Shown: positions 53,595 to 63,185, numbered from the stretch's first letter. The stretch: DNA of 64,000 nucleotides from JAEVLT01 sp044598425 (GCA_044598425.1 CP172536.1:3671592-3735591), one strand, 5' to 3'. Program-made: numbers and translations. Notes: generated by a model from the letters alone, not told the origin.

Positions 53595-53786
53595 GAAGCC
53601 ACTGAAAAAGTCCGTGAAATTTTATGAAAAGCAAATTCCTGAAAAATCCATCCCCACTTTCAGTATAAAATTACTTGTAAAATAGATTAAACTCTCCCAC
53701 TTTGATATTGGAAAACGGCGGTATTTTGGGATTAGGTTTTTCGGAAATTTCATTATTAAACAGAAAAAGCCCTTTTCAGTGGCCTC
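53595..53786. mobile_element. 192-bp MITE with ends like the IS1182 element at 17571
   Basis: It starts GAAGCCACTGAAAAAG at 53595 and ends in the complement of GAGGCCACTGAAAAG at 53786. It is flanked by a perfect 8-bp direct repeat CGTACCTT (53587-53594, 53787-53794). No gene fits inside. The ends match the inverted repeats of the IS1182-family element in this window, which could mobilise it. The whole gap 53420-53955 holds this element and GC-rich flanks with a CCTCGAA/TTCGAGG inverted pair (53833-53881). Confidence 0.85.
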
Positions 53787-53955
53787 CGTACCTTGCTGCG
53801 GGGTCTCGGCAGGCTCGTTTTTCCGCAGGACATCCTCGAATTAACACCGCATGAAGGAAATGCGAATGCATTTTCGAGGAGTCTCGCGGATTTTAGCTCA
53901 TTAATAGTGGAGTACAAATCAACATTCATCTTTAATAGCGCCTTTAAAAAAAATA

Positions 53956-53975
53956 AACCATCCAAGCTGATGGTT
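53956..53975 (-). terminator. Terminator of spo0J
   Basis: The stem AACCATC/GATGGTT with a 6-base loop, followed by TATTTTTTTT on the minus strand, ends at the spo0J stop. Confidence 0.82.
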
Positions 53976-54829
53976 CACAGCGATGATTCATAATCAAGCA
54001 GTTCCAAAATCCGCTCTAAATCTTCATTGGAGAAAAATTCAATTTCAATTTTCCCCTTATTTTTCGATTGTTTAATATTGACTGGCGTTCCAAATCGTTC
54101 GCGAAGCGATTGCTCCCGTTCTTTCAGAAAAACATTCTTTTTCTTGGCAGTTTTTTTTGTTTCACGTGAAACATTTTCATTTAATTGCTGAATTAATTTT
54201 TCGAGCTGCCGAACATTTAAATTTTCTTTCATAATTTTTTCAACCATCACGGGTATTCTTTCTTTTTTCCGGAGTCCAAGCAATGCTCTCCCATGTCCCA
54301 TTGAAATTTTGCCATCGGAAATAAATTGTTGGACTTTAGGAGGCAGTGACAATAAGCGGATATGATTGGCAATATGTGGACGGCTTTTTCCTAAACGCTT
54401 CGCAACTTCTTCTTGGGTTAAAGCTAATTTTTCCATCAGCGTTTGGTATGCAAGACCTTCTTCGATCGGATTTAAGTCTTCTCGTTGCAAATTTTCCAAT
54501 ACCGCTAATTCCATCATTTGCTGTTCCGAAAGTTCACGAACGACTACCGGCACCGTTTCCAGTTTTGCTTCTTTTGCCGCCCGGAAACGGCGCTCTCCTA
54601 CAACAATTTCATACCCTTTAATGCTTTTTCTGACGACGAGCGGCTGAAGGATGCCGTGCTCAATGATGGAGTCTTTCAGCTCTTCTATCGCTTCCTGCTG
54701 GAAATTTTTTCGCGGCTGATAAGGATTGGGACGCAGATCCTTCAGTTTCAATTCCTGAATGGTCTCTTCCTTGCCAACCTTCATGTTTGGGAAAAATGCA
54801 TCTAGCCCCTTGCCTAACCCTTTAGCCAT
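53975..54829 (-). CDS. spo0J: Chromosome partitioning protein Spo0J (ParB)
   Basis: A 284-residue CTP-dependent DNA clamp: N-terminal MAKGLGKGLDAFF, the CTP/ParB domain with GERRFRAAKEAKL and ENLQREDLNPIEEG, helix-turn-helix TQEEVAKRLGKSRPHIANHIRLLSLP, and a C-terminal dimer domain. It loads at parS and recruits SMC; it relieves Soj inhibition of sporulation. Overlaps soj by 8 bases. A parS site is inside it. Confidence 0.98.
   Translation of the reverse strand: MAKGLGKGLDAFFPNMKVGKEETIQELKLKDLRPNPYQPRKNFQQEAIEELKDSIIEHGILQPLVVRKSIKGYEIVVGERRFRAAKEAKLETVPVVVRELSEQQMMELAVLENLQREDLNPIEEGLAYQTLMEKLALTQEEVAKRLGKSRPHIANHIRLLSLPPKVQQFISDGKISMGHGRALLGLRKKERIPVMVEKIMKENLNVRQLEKLIQQLNENVSRETKKTAKKKNVFLKEREQSLRERFGTPVNIKQSKNKGKIEIEFFSNEDLERILELLDYESSL
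54158..54173. other. parS site inside spo0J
   Basis: An exact TGTTTCACGTGAAACA, placed inside spo0J as in B. subtilis. It is the origin-proximal loading site for Spo0J. Confidence 0.95.
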
Positions 54830-55583
54830 TGGAAACCACTTCCTTCGCCAAATCTAAATATACTTCCGATCCGCGGGATTTTGGATCATAAGTAATGATC
54901 GGCTCTCCATGACTCGGAGCCTCACTTAGACGAACATTTCTCGGAATAATTGTTTTGTAGACTTTGTCTTGAAAATACTTTTTCACTTCTTCAATGACTT
55001 GTATACCTAAGTTTGTCCGGGCATCCAGCATTGTTAATAACACACCTTCTATTTTCAAATCCTGATTCAAATGTTTTTGAACAAGACGAACTGTGTTTAA
55101 CAGCTGACTTAGGCCTTCCAATGCGTAATATTCGCACTGAACGGGAATTAAGACTGCATCTGATGCCGTAAGAGCGTTAATGGTTAACAATCCTAATGAA
55201 GGCGGACAATCGATGATAATATAGTCAAAATTCTCTTTAATTTCCTGGAGTGCCCGCTTTAAACGGACTTCTCTCGAAATGGTCGGAACAAGTTCAATTT
55301 CTGCCCCAGCTAATTGGATGGTTGCCGGTATAGCATACAAATTTTCAACCGCAGTCGGTTTAATCACCGCCTTGGCTTCAACATCGTCTACTAAAACATC
55401 ATAGATGCATTGATCTACTTCTGCTTTTTCAATTCCAATTCCGCTTGTTGCGTTGCCCTGAGGATCAATATCAACTAGCAAAACCTTTTTTCCTATGTAA
55501 GCTAAGCAGGCGCCTAGGTTGACAGATGTAGTCGTTTTGCCGACTCCACCTTTTTGGTTCGCGATTGCAAGTACTTTGCTCAC
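54822..55583 (-). CDS. soj: Chromosome partitioning ATPase Soj (ParA)
   Basis: A 253-residue ParA ATPase with the deviant Walker A KGGVGKTTTSVNLG, Walker B YIIIDCPPSLGLLTI and VQCEYYALEGLSQL. It regulates DnaA and, with Spo0J, origin separation. The GTG at 55583 with GTAGGTG before it is chosen to match the family length; the frame extends to 55616. The gap 55584-55868 has no gene. Confidence 0.97.
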   Translation of the reverse strand: MSKVLAIANQKGGVGKTTTSVNLGACLAYIGKKVLLVDIDPQGNATSGIGIEKAEVDQCIYDVLVDDVEAKAVIKPTAVENLYAIPATIQLAGAEIELVPTISREVRLKRALQEIKENFDYIIIDCPPSLGLLTINALTASDAVLIPVQCEYYALEGLSQLLNTVRLVQKHLNQDLKIEGVLLTMLDARTNLGIQVIEEVKKYFQDKVYKTIIPRNVRLSEAPSHGEPIITYDPKSRGSEVYLDLAKEVVSNG

Positions 55584-55868
55584 GATGTCACCTACCTTTA
55601 TTTTTTCTAAATACAAAAATCTTTACGTTTAAAAAGAAAAGAAAACGGCCATAGTATTTATTTTAGCACGAAACTGTTTCGTTGTTGTTTTTTTTCTAAA
55701 AATTTCAATCCTCTATTTTTCACTCATGACTTTTTATCGTCAGCTTTATTCCTAGGTTACAAATAGAGAAGTGGTTGATTTCCGGTCCAGGTACTTCGCT
55801 CCAATCATTTTTTTTATCAATGATTTACTTACGAAAAACTATTTAGAAAAAAGCCTTGCAATTTAAAA

Positions 55869-55899
55869 AGGAATCAGACTCATCCGTTGTCTGATTCCT
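55869..55899 (-). terminator. Terminator of noc
   Basis: A perfect 11-bp stem AGGAATCAGAC/GTCTGATTCCT followed by TTTTT on the minus strand, 10 bases after the noc stop. Confidence 0.88.
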
Positions 55900-55909
55900 C
55901 TCAATCTGC

Positions 55910-56779
55910 TTACTTTTTCTTTGGAATACGAATCGTGAATTGGTAATATTCATCGAATTCTTCTTCTTCGGAGTCGAGCTTGATTCCGCTATCCGTTACC
56001 ATTGATAGGGACTGGCGAATGGTATTGACTGCAATTCTCATATCCTTGCTAAAAGCCTTCCTTTTCGGCTTTGGCTTTTGATTCTTGCTTTCCAAAAGCC
56101 GGACGACACGCTCTTCTGTTTGCTTTACATTTAAATTTTTCTCAATAATTTCTTCCAAAAGCTTAACCTGTTTATCAGGATCTTTTAAAGGTATAAGTGA
56201 ACGGGCATGGCGCTCTGTGATTTGTTTATTCAATAAAGCATCTTGTATAGGCTGCGGCAATTTTAGCAGGCGTAGCTTATTGGCAACCGTAGATTGCCCT
56301 TTTCCAAGGCGCTGGGCGAGTGCTTCCTGGGTCAAATTATGCAATTCAAGCAATTTGCCATAGGCAATTGCTTCCTCAATAGGTGAAAGTTCTTCACGCT
56401 GCAAATTCTCAATCAGGGCGACAGATGCTGTTTCTGTATCGGTTAAATTTTTAATAATCGCAGGTACGACGTCCCACCCGAGCTTCTTCATTGCCCGCCA
56501 GCGGCGTTCTCCAGCGATAATTTCATATCGGTCTGTTTCAAATTCTCTTACAACAATTGGCTGAATAATTCCATGGATATGGATGGTACGCGATAATTCT
56601 TCAATTTTTTCATCATCAAAAACCGTACGAGGCTGAAACCGATTGGGGACAATCTGATCAATTGGGATTTTTCTGATTTCATCCTGGTCACTCGGTTTTT
56701 CTATGTCAAAATTCCGATTATGCTCTTCTTGTCCTTCCTTATCGCCGAGGCCAAAAAAGCGCGTAATTGTATGCTTCAT
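55910..56779 (-). CDS. noc: Nucleoid occlusion protein Noc
   Basis: A 289-residue ParB paralogue that stops division over the nucleoid. It has the N-terminal amphipathic KHTITRFFGLGDKEG (membrane binding), the ParB domain with GERRWRAMKKLGWD, and helix-turn-helix TQEALAQRLGKGQSTVANKLRLLKL. Position between rsmG and soj is standard. I see no exact Noc-binding site (ATTTCCCGGGAAAT) in the window. Confidence 0.97.
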   Translation of the reverse strand: MKHTITRFFGLGDKEGQEEHNRNFDIEKPSDQDEIRKIPIDQIVPNRFQPRTVFDDEKIEELSRTIHIHGIIQPIVVREFETDRYEIIAGERRWRAMKKLGWDVVPAIIKNLTDTETASVALIENLQREELSPIEEAIAYGKLLELHNLTQEALAQRLGKGQSTVANKLRLLKLPQPIQDALLNKQITERHARSLIPLKDPDKQVKLLEEIIEKNLNVKQTEERVVRLLESKNQKPKPKRKAFSKDMRIAVNTIRQSLSMVTDSGIKLDSEEEEFDEYYQFTIRIPKKK

Positions 56780-56881
56780 CCCCCAACACCACCTTTACGA
56801 AACTCCCTAATACTAATTCTCTGCAGAAATGTCAATTTCCTGCTGCTTTTACGTCCAATTTTAAAACAAAATTATTGCGGT

Positions 56882-57598
56882 TTATTCAAGCGGCATTTTC
56901 CCTGGAGTGCCTGGTTTGCGCGGGTACTTCTTCGGCGTCTGTTTTTCTTTTTGTATGATAAAGATCGTCCGTTCACTTTCTTCGAGCGGCAACGTAAATG
57001 TAAAAGAATCTTTCAGTTTGCCGCCCAAAAGGGAAATTGCCTTTTGGCCAATGGCTAATTCCTCATTTGCTTGTGCTGCTTTTAGCGCCAAGAAATATCC
57101 GCCGACTTTGACAAGCGGCAGGCAAAGTTCACTAAGAACCGACATTCTTGCAACGGCGCGTGCAGTTACAACATCGTATGTTTCCCGATGCTGCGAATGG
57201 ACTCCAAGCGCTTCCGCTCGGTCATGAATAAAGTGAACTTTTTCAAGTTTTAAAACTTTGGCGAGATGGTTTAAAAATGTAATTCGCTTATTCAACGAGT
57301 CAACGATCGACACTTCAATATGCGGAAATACAATTTTTAATGGAATACTTGGAAATCCGGCACCTGCCCCAACATCGCATAGCCGAATTGGCTTTGAAAA
57401 ATCAAAATAAAATGCAGCTGTAACAGAGTCATAAAAATGCTTTAGATAGACTTCTTCCTTATCCGTTATTGCGGTTAAATTCATTTTTTCATTCCATTCG
57501 ACCAATGTTTCATAGTATATTTCAAATTGTTCCAACTGTCGGGAATTTAATGAAATTCCCTTTTCCTCGAGCATGGTTGTAAATTGATCTATTTTCAT
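56882..57598 (-). CDS. rsmG: 16S rRNA m7G527 methyltransferase RsmG
   Basis: A 238-residue methyltransferase for G527 of 16S rRNA: CDVGAGAGFPSIPLKI (AdoMet loop), VDSLNKRITFLNHLAKVL and FIHDRAEALG. The start at 57598 (MKIDQF) is used as in relatives; the frame reaches 57622, where it would overlap the mnmG stop by 4 bases. Loss of the enzyme gives low-level streptomycin resistance. Confidence 0.96.
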   Translation of the reverse strand: MKIDQFTTMLEEKGISLNSRQLEQFEIYYETLVEWNEKMNLTAITDKEEVYLKHFYDSVTAAFYFDFSKPIRLCDVGAGAGFPSIPLKIVFPHIEVSIVDSLNKRITFLNHLAKVLKLEKVHFIHDRAEALGVHSQHRETYDVVTARAVARMSVLSELCLPLVKVGGYFLALKAAQANEELAIGQKAISLLGGKLKDSFTFTLPLEESERTIFIIQKEKQTPKKYPRKPGTPGKMPLE

Positions 57599-57618
57599 CG
57601 ACAAAAATTCCTCTTTCA

Positions 57619-59508
57619 TCATTCATTCGCGATTCGGGCAATTCGTCCCTGCTCTAAGTAAACGAGAAGAATTGAAATATCTGCTGGGTTTACTCCGGAA
57701 ATTCGCGATGCCTGAGCAATTGATAAAGGTTTAATTTTTTTCAATTTTTGTTTTGCCTCCGTTGCAATGCCGGTAATGGCATCATAATCAATATCCTCAG
57801 GAATCTTCTTATTCTCCATCTTTTTCAAACGATCGACTTGCTGAAGCGATTTTTCAATATATCCCTCATATTTAATTTGGATCTCAACTTGTTCCTTTAC
57901 TTCCTCTGTTAACGGAAGCTCGCTCGGTGCCAAACTTTCGATATGGTCATAGGTCATTTCAGGCCTTTTTAAAAGATCTGAAGCCCGAATCCCATCTTTC
58001 AGCTCGCTGCCGCCAAGGCTTTTGATCAGTTCCTGCACTTGCTGTGATGGTTTCAAAATGATCGCTTGGAGTCTTTTCTTTTCCGTCTCAATTGCTTTTT
58101 TTTTCGCCAAAAATTTCTCGTAGCGCTCAGCTGAGATTAAGCCAATTTGATAGCCAATTTCCGTCAATCTTAAGTCAGCATTGTCGTGGCGGAGCAATAA
58201 ACGATATTCAGCTCTAGATGTTAATAGCCTGTACGGTTCATTTGTTCCTTTTGTGATTAAATCGTCAATCAGCACGCCAATGTACGCATCCGACCGACTT
58301 AAGATGAGCTGCTCGCGGCCTAAGGCGTTCAAACCCGCATTAATCCCCGCCATCATTCCCTGTCCGGCAGCTTCTTCATATCCGGAAGTACCGTTAATTT
58401 GACCAGCCGTATAAAGGTTTTTAACTACCTTTGTTTCAAGGGTTGGCCAAAGCTGTGTTGGAACAATCGCGTCATACTCGATTGCATAACCGGATCGCAT
58501 CATTTGGGCGTTTTCAAGTCCTGGGATCGTTTTTAGAATTTGCTGCTGTACATCTTCCGGCAAGCTTGTCGATAGCCCTTGAACATAAACTTCTTCTGTG
58601 TTTCTTCCTTCCGGTTCAAGGAAAATCTGATGGCGCGGTTTGTCGTTAAAGCGCACTACTTTATCTTCAATCGATGGGCAATAACGAGGCCCTGTTCCTT
58701 TTATCATGCCGGAATACATCGGCGAGCGATGAAGATTGTTATCAATAAGCTGATGTGTTTGCTCATTTGTATAAGTCAGCCAGCAAGGGAGCTGATCGGT
58801 TATATATTTGGTTGTTTCGTATGAAAAAGCTCTAGGTACTTCATCTCCAGGCTGAATCTCCGTTTTACTGTAATCAATTGAATGGCTGTTGACGCGCGGA
58901 GGTGTCCCTGTTTTAAAACGAACAAGCTCAAAACCAAGCTCCTCCAAATGTTCGGAAAGTTTAATAGAAGGCTGCTGATTGTTTGGCCCGCTTGAATATT
59001 TCAAGTCCCCGATAATAATTTCGCCACGCAAAAAAGTTCCGGTTGTAATGACGACTGTTTTTGAACGATAAATGGCTCCTGTTTTCGTGACAATTCCTTT
59101 ACAGATGCCATCTTCGACAATTAGTCGCTCCGCCATTCCCTGAATCAGCGTTAAATTGGGCTCATTTTCAATTGTTCGCTTCATTTCACGCTGATAATCT
59201 GCTTTATCAGCCTGAGCCCTTAAAGCTCGAACCGCAGGACCTTTTCCCGTGTTCAACATTCTCATTTGAATGTAAGTTTTATCAATATTTCTTCCCATTT
59301 CGCCGCCAAGGGCATCAATTTCTCGAACAACAATACCTTTTGCTGGTCCGCCAATGGAAGGGTTACACGGCATAAAGGCGATCATATCTAAGTTGATGGT
59401 GATCATTAACGTTTTTGCACCAAGGCGTGCAGCTGCTAGGCCTGCCTCACTGCCGGCGTGGCCTGCTCCCACAACGATCACATCATATGTTCCAGCTTCG
59501 TACTCCAT
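57619..59508 (-). CDS. mnmG: tRNA uridine-34 modification enzyme MnmG (GidA)
   Basis: A 629-residue FAD enzyme that with MnmE puts the carboxymethylaminomethyl group on wobble U34. It has the FAD loop VVGAGHAGSEAGLAAARLG, CNPSIGGPAKG, GYEEAAGQGMMAGINAG and the C-terminal helical domain. Length is typical. Confidence 0.98.
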   Translation of the reverse strand: MEYEAGTYDVIVVGAGHAGSEAGLAAARLGAKTLMITINLDMIAFMPCNPSIGGPAKGIVVREIDALGGEMGRNIDKTYIQMRMLNTGKGPAVRALRAQADKADYQREMKRTIENEPNLTLIQGMAERLIVEDGICKGIVTKTGAIYRSKTVVITTGTFLRGEIIIGDLKYSSGPNNQQPSIKLSEHLEELGFELVRFKTGTPPRVNSHSIDYSKTEIQPGDEVPRAFSYETTKYITDQLPCWLTYTNEQTHQLIDNNLHRSPMYSGMIKGTGPRYCPSIEDKVVRFNDKPRHQIFLEPEGRNTEEVYVQGLSTSLPEDVQQQILKTIPGLENAQMMRSGYAIEYDAIVPTQLWPTLETKVVKNLYTAGQINGTSGYEEAAGQGMMAGINAGLNALGREQLILSRSDAYIGVLIDDLITKGTNEPYRLLTSRAEYRLLLRHDNADLRLTEIGYQIGLISAERYEKFLAKKKAIETEKKRLQAIILKPSQQVQELIKSLGGSELKDGIRASDLLKRPEMTYDHIESLAPSELPLTEEVKEQVEIQIKYEGYIEKSLQQVDRLKKMENKKIPEDIDYDAITGIATEAKQKLKKIKPLSIAQASRISGVNPADISILLVYLEQGRIARIANE

Positions 59509-59535
59509 TTCTCTGCTCCTTTTTTCATCGTAAAT

Positions 59536-60921
59536 TTATTTCCCTAAACAGAATTGTGAAAATAACTGATCGATCAAACTTTCATGGACACTGTCTCCGA
59601 TGATTTCACCTAATAATTCCCATGTTCTTGTTAAGTCAATTTGCGCGATATCGATGGGAACCCCAGAGCGAACGCCTTCGATTGCATCTTCAATGGTATG
59701 AAGCGCTTGGTTTAACAAAGCAATATGGCGGCTGTTTGATACATACGTGATATCAGCCGCTTCAACCGAACCGGAAAAGAAAAGAGAAGCAATGGCTTCT
59801 TCCAGCTCCTCCACACCTTTGTCCTCAAGAAGGGAGGTTGTCACAAGCTTATGTGCTGCTGCAAGTTCCCTCACCCTATCCATTTCAATTTGCTGCGGGA
59901 GATCTGTTTTATTGACAATAACGATCACATCCATGCCTTCTACTGCTTTAAATAAATTCTCATCTTCAGGTGTTAATTTTTCTGAGAAGTTTAGCACAAG
60001 CAAAATGAGATCTGCTTCTTTTAAAACTTGACGGGATTTTTCCACACCAATCCGTTCGACAATATCTTCCGTTTCCCGAATTCCAGCAGTATCAAGAAGG
60101 CGAAGAGGCACTCCCCGAACATTGACATATTCTTCGATCACATCACGCGTCGTTCCCGGAATATCGGTAACAATCGCTTTGTTTTCATGAACAAGACTAT
60201 TTAAAAGGGAAGATTTCCCGACATTGGGCCGTCCGACAATTACAGTTGCCAACCCCTCACGCAAAATTTTTCCTTGCTGTGAGGTCTGCAAAAGTTTTTG
60301 AATTTCCCCACGAACAAATGATGCTTTTTCCAGCAGCATTTTATGGGTCATTTCTTCGACATCATCATATTCGGGGTAGTCGATGTTTACTTCTACATGG
60401 GCGAGGGTTTCTAAAATTTCCTGCCGCAATTTTCGAATCAATTGCGACAGCCGCCCTTCCATTTGCCCAAGAGCAACATTCATCGCCCGATCCGTTTTTG
60501 CCCGGATCAAGTCCATGACAGCTTCCGCCTGTGACAAATCAATTCGTCCATTTAAAAATGCCCGCTTGGTGAATTCTCCTGGTTCAGCCAATCTTGCACC
60601 ATGGTTTAGAACAAGCTGCAGTACCCGATTGACTGATACAATTCCCCCGTGGCAATTAATTTCAACAACATCTTCTTTTGTGAAAGTCTTAGGACCTTTC
60701 ATTACGGTGACCATAACTTCCTCGACCACTTGTCCGCTTTTTGGATCGACTAAATGTCCATAATGGATTGTATGGGTCGCCATTTCCTTTAAAGGTCTGC
60801 CGCTGATACTTTTAAAAAGCCGACCGGCTATTGGAATCGCTTGTTCACCACTTAAACGGACAACGGCAATCGCTCCCTCGCCCATCGGAGTCGAAATTGC
60901 CACAATCGTATCCATCTCCAT
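59536..60921 (-). CDS. mnmE: tRNA modification GTPase MnmE (TrmE)
   Basis: A 461-residue K+-dependent GTPase. The N-terminal folate-binding domain has DTIVAISTPMGEGAIAVVRLSG. A helical domain follows. The G domain has GRPNVGKSSLLN, DTAGIRET and NKTD, and the C-terminal CLGK is catalytic. The ATG at 60921 follows GGTGGTG; the frame extends to 60936. It acts with MnmG. Confidence 0.98.
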   Translation of the reverse strand: MEMDTIVAISTPMGEGAIAVVRLSGEQAIPIAGRLFKSISGRPLKEMATHTIHYGHLVDPKSGQVVEEVMVTVMKGPKTFTKEDVVEINCHGGIVSVNRVLQLVLNHGARLAEPGEFTKRAFLNGRIDLSQAEAVMDLIRAKTDRAMNVALGQMEGRLSQLIRKLRQEILETLAHVEVNIDYPEYDDVEEMTHKMLLEKASFVRGEIQKLLQTSQQGKILREGLATVIVGRPNVGKSSLLNSLVHENKAIVTDIPGTTRDVIEEYVNVRGVPLRLLDTAGIRETEDIVERIGVEKSRQVLKEADLILLVLNFSEKLTPEDENLFKAVEGMDVIVIVNKTDLPQQIEMDRVRELAAAHKLVTTSLLEDKGVEELEEAIASLFFSGSVEAADITYVSNSRHIALLNQALHTIEDAIEGVRSGVPIDIAQIDLTRTWELLGEIIGDSVHESLIDQLFSQFCLGK

Positions 60922-61047
60922 TTTGTACACCACCATTTCTAATTGAACTTTATTTAGCTAATCAGAATTAACTTATATAAAAAAAGAATTTATCCCAAAT
61001 GGCTAGAATACCATATCTTATTTTCGTATGCAAAAAAACCTTCTTAG

Positions 61048-61094
61048 TTATCCACAAGCAAAGAATTATCTCGTTATATTTTAACTTATCCACA
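61048..61094 (+). other. Pair of consensus DnaA boxes between mnmE and jag
   Basis: TTATCCACA occurs at 61048-61056 and 61086-61094, same orientation, in the 413-base gap 60922-61334 that otherwise holds only the jag terminator. They lie about 2.5 kb from the main oriC box cluster. Confidence 0.65.
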
Positions 61095-61263
61095 TGTGAA
61101 TAACAATAAAACAAACCAGAACCGTCCTTAACAATAGGCTCTGTTAATTTTTTATTAAAAGAAAGGGAATCTACAACATCGTTTAACCTAGCCTAACAAT
61201 AAAAAAATAAAGATAAACAACAAACCTACCGTTCATTTTATCTGCATTGTTGTAAGAGAATAA

Positions 61264-61300
61264 AAAAAACACCCTATCACGCAATGATAGGGTGTTTTTT
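61264..61300 (-). terminator. Terminator of the rnpA-yidC-jag group
   Basis: A perfect 16-bp stem AAAAAACACCCTATCA/TGATAGGGTGTTTTTT with a 5-base loop, 35 bases after the jag stop. Confidence 0.9.
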
Positions 61301-61334
61301 AGCACCGTCTAACTCGATGAAGCCTTATCTTTAT

Positions 61335-61955
61335 TTACTTATTTGGTGAAATGACGATAAATCGATGTGGTTCTGTCCCATCAGAATATGTTTTAATCCG
61401 ACGATTGTCCGCCAAAGCGGTGTGAATCACCTTTCGCTCGTATGAAGGCATTGGTTCTAAGGATACAGCTTTTCCCGTTCTAACTGCCTTTTCGGCTAAT
61501 CGATGCGCAAGTTGAATCAGTGTATCATTTCTGCGTTTTCGATAATCCTCCGCATCTAAAATCACAGTAAAATATTGATCTGCAAAGCGATTGATAACCA
61601 ATTGTGTCAAATATTGAAGCGAATTTAAGGTTTGACCTCTTTTTCCAATCAATAAAGCAATCTTTTCACCTTTTAATGTAAAAAGAATTTGTTTCCCATC
61701 CCGCTTTACATCAATTGAAATGGGTGCTCCCATCTTCTCGCTGACTTGACTGAGAAAGTTTTTCGCTTCTTCAACCGGATCAATTTTCACAGTGACTTTG
61801 ACAATCGCCGGCCGTGATCCAAAGATACCAAAGATGCCTTTTTTTCCTTCATCAATGATTGAAACTTCTGTGCGGTCTTGGGTTGTGTTTAGCTGAGCTA
61901 AAGCTGATTCTACTGCTTCGACAACAGTTTGTCCTGTAGCAGTTACTTGTTTCAC
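61335..61955 (-). CDS. jag: RNA-binding protein Jag (KhpB, SpoIIIJ-associated)
   Basis: A 206-residue protein: Jag_N domain (about 1-52, VTATGQTVVEAVESALAQL), KH domain with GKRGQTLNSLQYL, and R3H domain with SYERKVIHTALADNRRIKTYSDG. It binds RNA with KhpA and affects cell length and wall synthesis. The GTG start at 61955 follows GGGAGGAGC and overlaps the yidC stop by 4 bases. Confidence 0.96.
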   Translation of the reverse strand: MKQVTATGQTVVEAVESALAQLNTTQDRTEVSIIDEGKKGIFGIFGSRPAIVKVTVKIDPVEEAKNFLSQVSEKMGAPISIDVKRDGKQILFTLKGEKIALLIGKRGQTLNSLQYLTQLVINRFADQYFTVILDAEDYRKRRNDTLIQLAHRLAEKAVRTGKAVSLEPMPSYERKVIHTALADNRRIKTYSDGTEPHRFIVISPNK

Positions 61956-62731
61956 TTTTTCGCTCCTCCCGCATTGCCGGATGCTGATGATTTCTGCAAT
62001 TCCGGTCCTTTAATAAAGTAGGTTTGTACGATCATGAAAATATTACCGACTACCCAATATAAAGATAGAGCTGCCGGGAAATTAAAAGCAAAAATAACAA
62101 TCATAATCGGCATCATCCATACCATCATTGCCATTTGTGGATTTTGATTTTCGGTGCCGGCCATCATCATTTTTTGCTGAATAAATGTTGTGATTCCCGC
62201 AATAATTGGCAGGATGTAATAAGGGTCTTTCACTCCGAGATCAAACCAGAGAAACGAATCTTGGGCAATTGCCCGCGTTCTTGAAATAGCATGATAAAAG
62301 CCAATTAGAATAGGCATCTGGATGAGCAGCGGAAAACAGCCGGCCATTGGATTTACGCCATGTTTTTGGAACAGCGCCATCGTTTCCTGCTGAAGCTTTT
62401 GCTGCGTCTTTTGATCCTTGGAACTATACTTTTCCTTCAGTTTCTGCATTTCTGGCTGCAAGGCCTGCATCGCCTTTGAGCTCTTCGTTTGCTTAATCAT
62501 CAGCGGCAAAATCAATAACCGAATAAGGATGGTAACCACAATAATGGAGAGACCATAGCTGCCGCCAAGGACCATGGCCACCCTTGTGATAAACCATGAC
62601 AACGGATAAACAATATATTCGTTCCAAATCCCTTTACTTTCTGGTGTGATTGGCTGCTGGATCTGGTTGCAGCCCGCCAACAGAAGAAACAAAGAAATCA
62701 TACTGATCAAAACAATTATTCGCTTTTTCAA
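61952..62731 (-). CDS. spoIIIJ: Membrane insertase YidC (SpoIIIJ)
   Basis: A 259-residue Oxa1/YidC insertase. A lipoprotein signal (LFLLLAGC, Cys21) is followed by five membrane segments, with SLSIIV... and PLMIKQTKSSKAMQALQPEMQKLKEKY in the cytoplasmic loop. It inserts membrane proteins and is needed for SigG activation in sporulation. The start codon is TTG at 62731 with AAGGAGG upstream. Confidence 0.96.
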   Translation of the reverse strand: MKKRIIVLISMISLFLLLAGCNQIQQPITPESKGIWNEYIVYPLSWFITRVAMVLGGSYGLSIIVVTILIRLLILPLMIKQTKSSKAMQALQPEMQKLKEKYSSKDQKTQQKLQQETMALFQKHGVNPMAGCFPLLIQMPILIGFYHAISRTRAIAQDSFLWFDLGVKDPYYILPIIAGITTFIQQKMMMAGTENQNPQMAMMVWMMPIMIVIFAFNFPAALSLYWVVGNIFMIVQTYFIKGPELQKSSASGNAGGAKK

Positions 62732-62831
62732 CCAAGTTTTCCTCCTTTTGATTATATCTATTTTCCTTAGTCCTTTACCATGGCATTATGTAAATGTTCA
62801 TGAAATGTTTAAAGAGATTTATTTTTTCTTC

Positions 62832-63185
62832 CTATTCTTTCGAATCCCTCTTTAAAACTTTTCCTACCTTCAGAACGTGCTGCAAACTTTTTTTTACCTC
62901 AAAAAAAGACATTTCTGCTGCCGGTTTCCTAGCAATAATGACATAATCATTTCCAGAGAAAAGAACGTCATTTAATTCAAAAATAGCTTGGCGGATGTAG
63001 CGCTTAATTCTATTTCTCGTAACTGCATTGCCAATTTTTTTGCTGACAGAAAGACCGATTCGGAAAGATTGCTGCTCTTCTTTATGTAAAACATACACAA
63101 CAAACTGCCGATTGGCAAAAGAACGTCCCTTTTTAAATATTTCTTGGAATTCTTTATTCTTTTTTATGCGCAATTCTTTTTTCAT
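62832..63185 (-). CDS. rnpA: Ribonuclease P protein component
   Basis: A 117-residue RnpA with the signature AVTRNRIKRYIRQAIF that binds the RNA subunit, plus an N-terminal KKNKEFQEIFKKGRSFANRQFVVYV. It helps mature tRNA 5' ends. Confidence 0.97.
   Translation of the reverse strand: MKKELRIKKNKEFQEIFKKGRSFANRQFVVYVLHKEEQQSFRIGLSVSKKIGNAVTRNRIKRYIRQAIFELNDVLFSGNDYVIIARKPAAEMSFFEVKKSLQHVLKVGKVLKRDSKE

Noticed and set aside
55584..57000. Noc-binding sites near noc
   Set aside because: No exact or near-exact ATTTCCCGGGAAAT was seen in the region.
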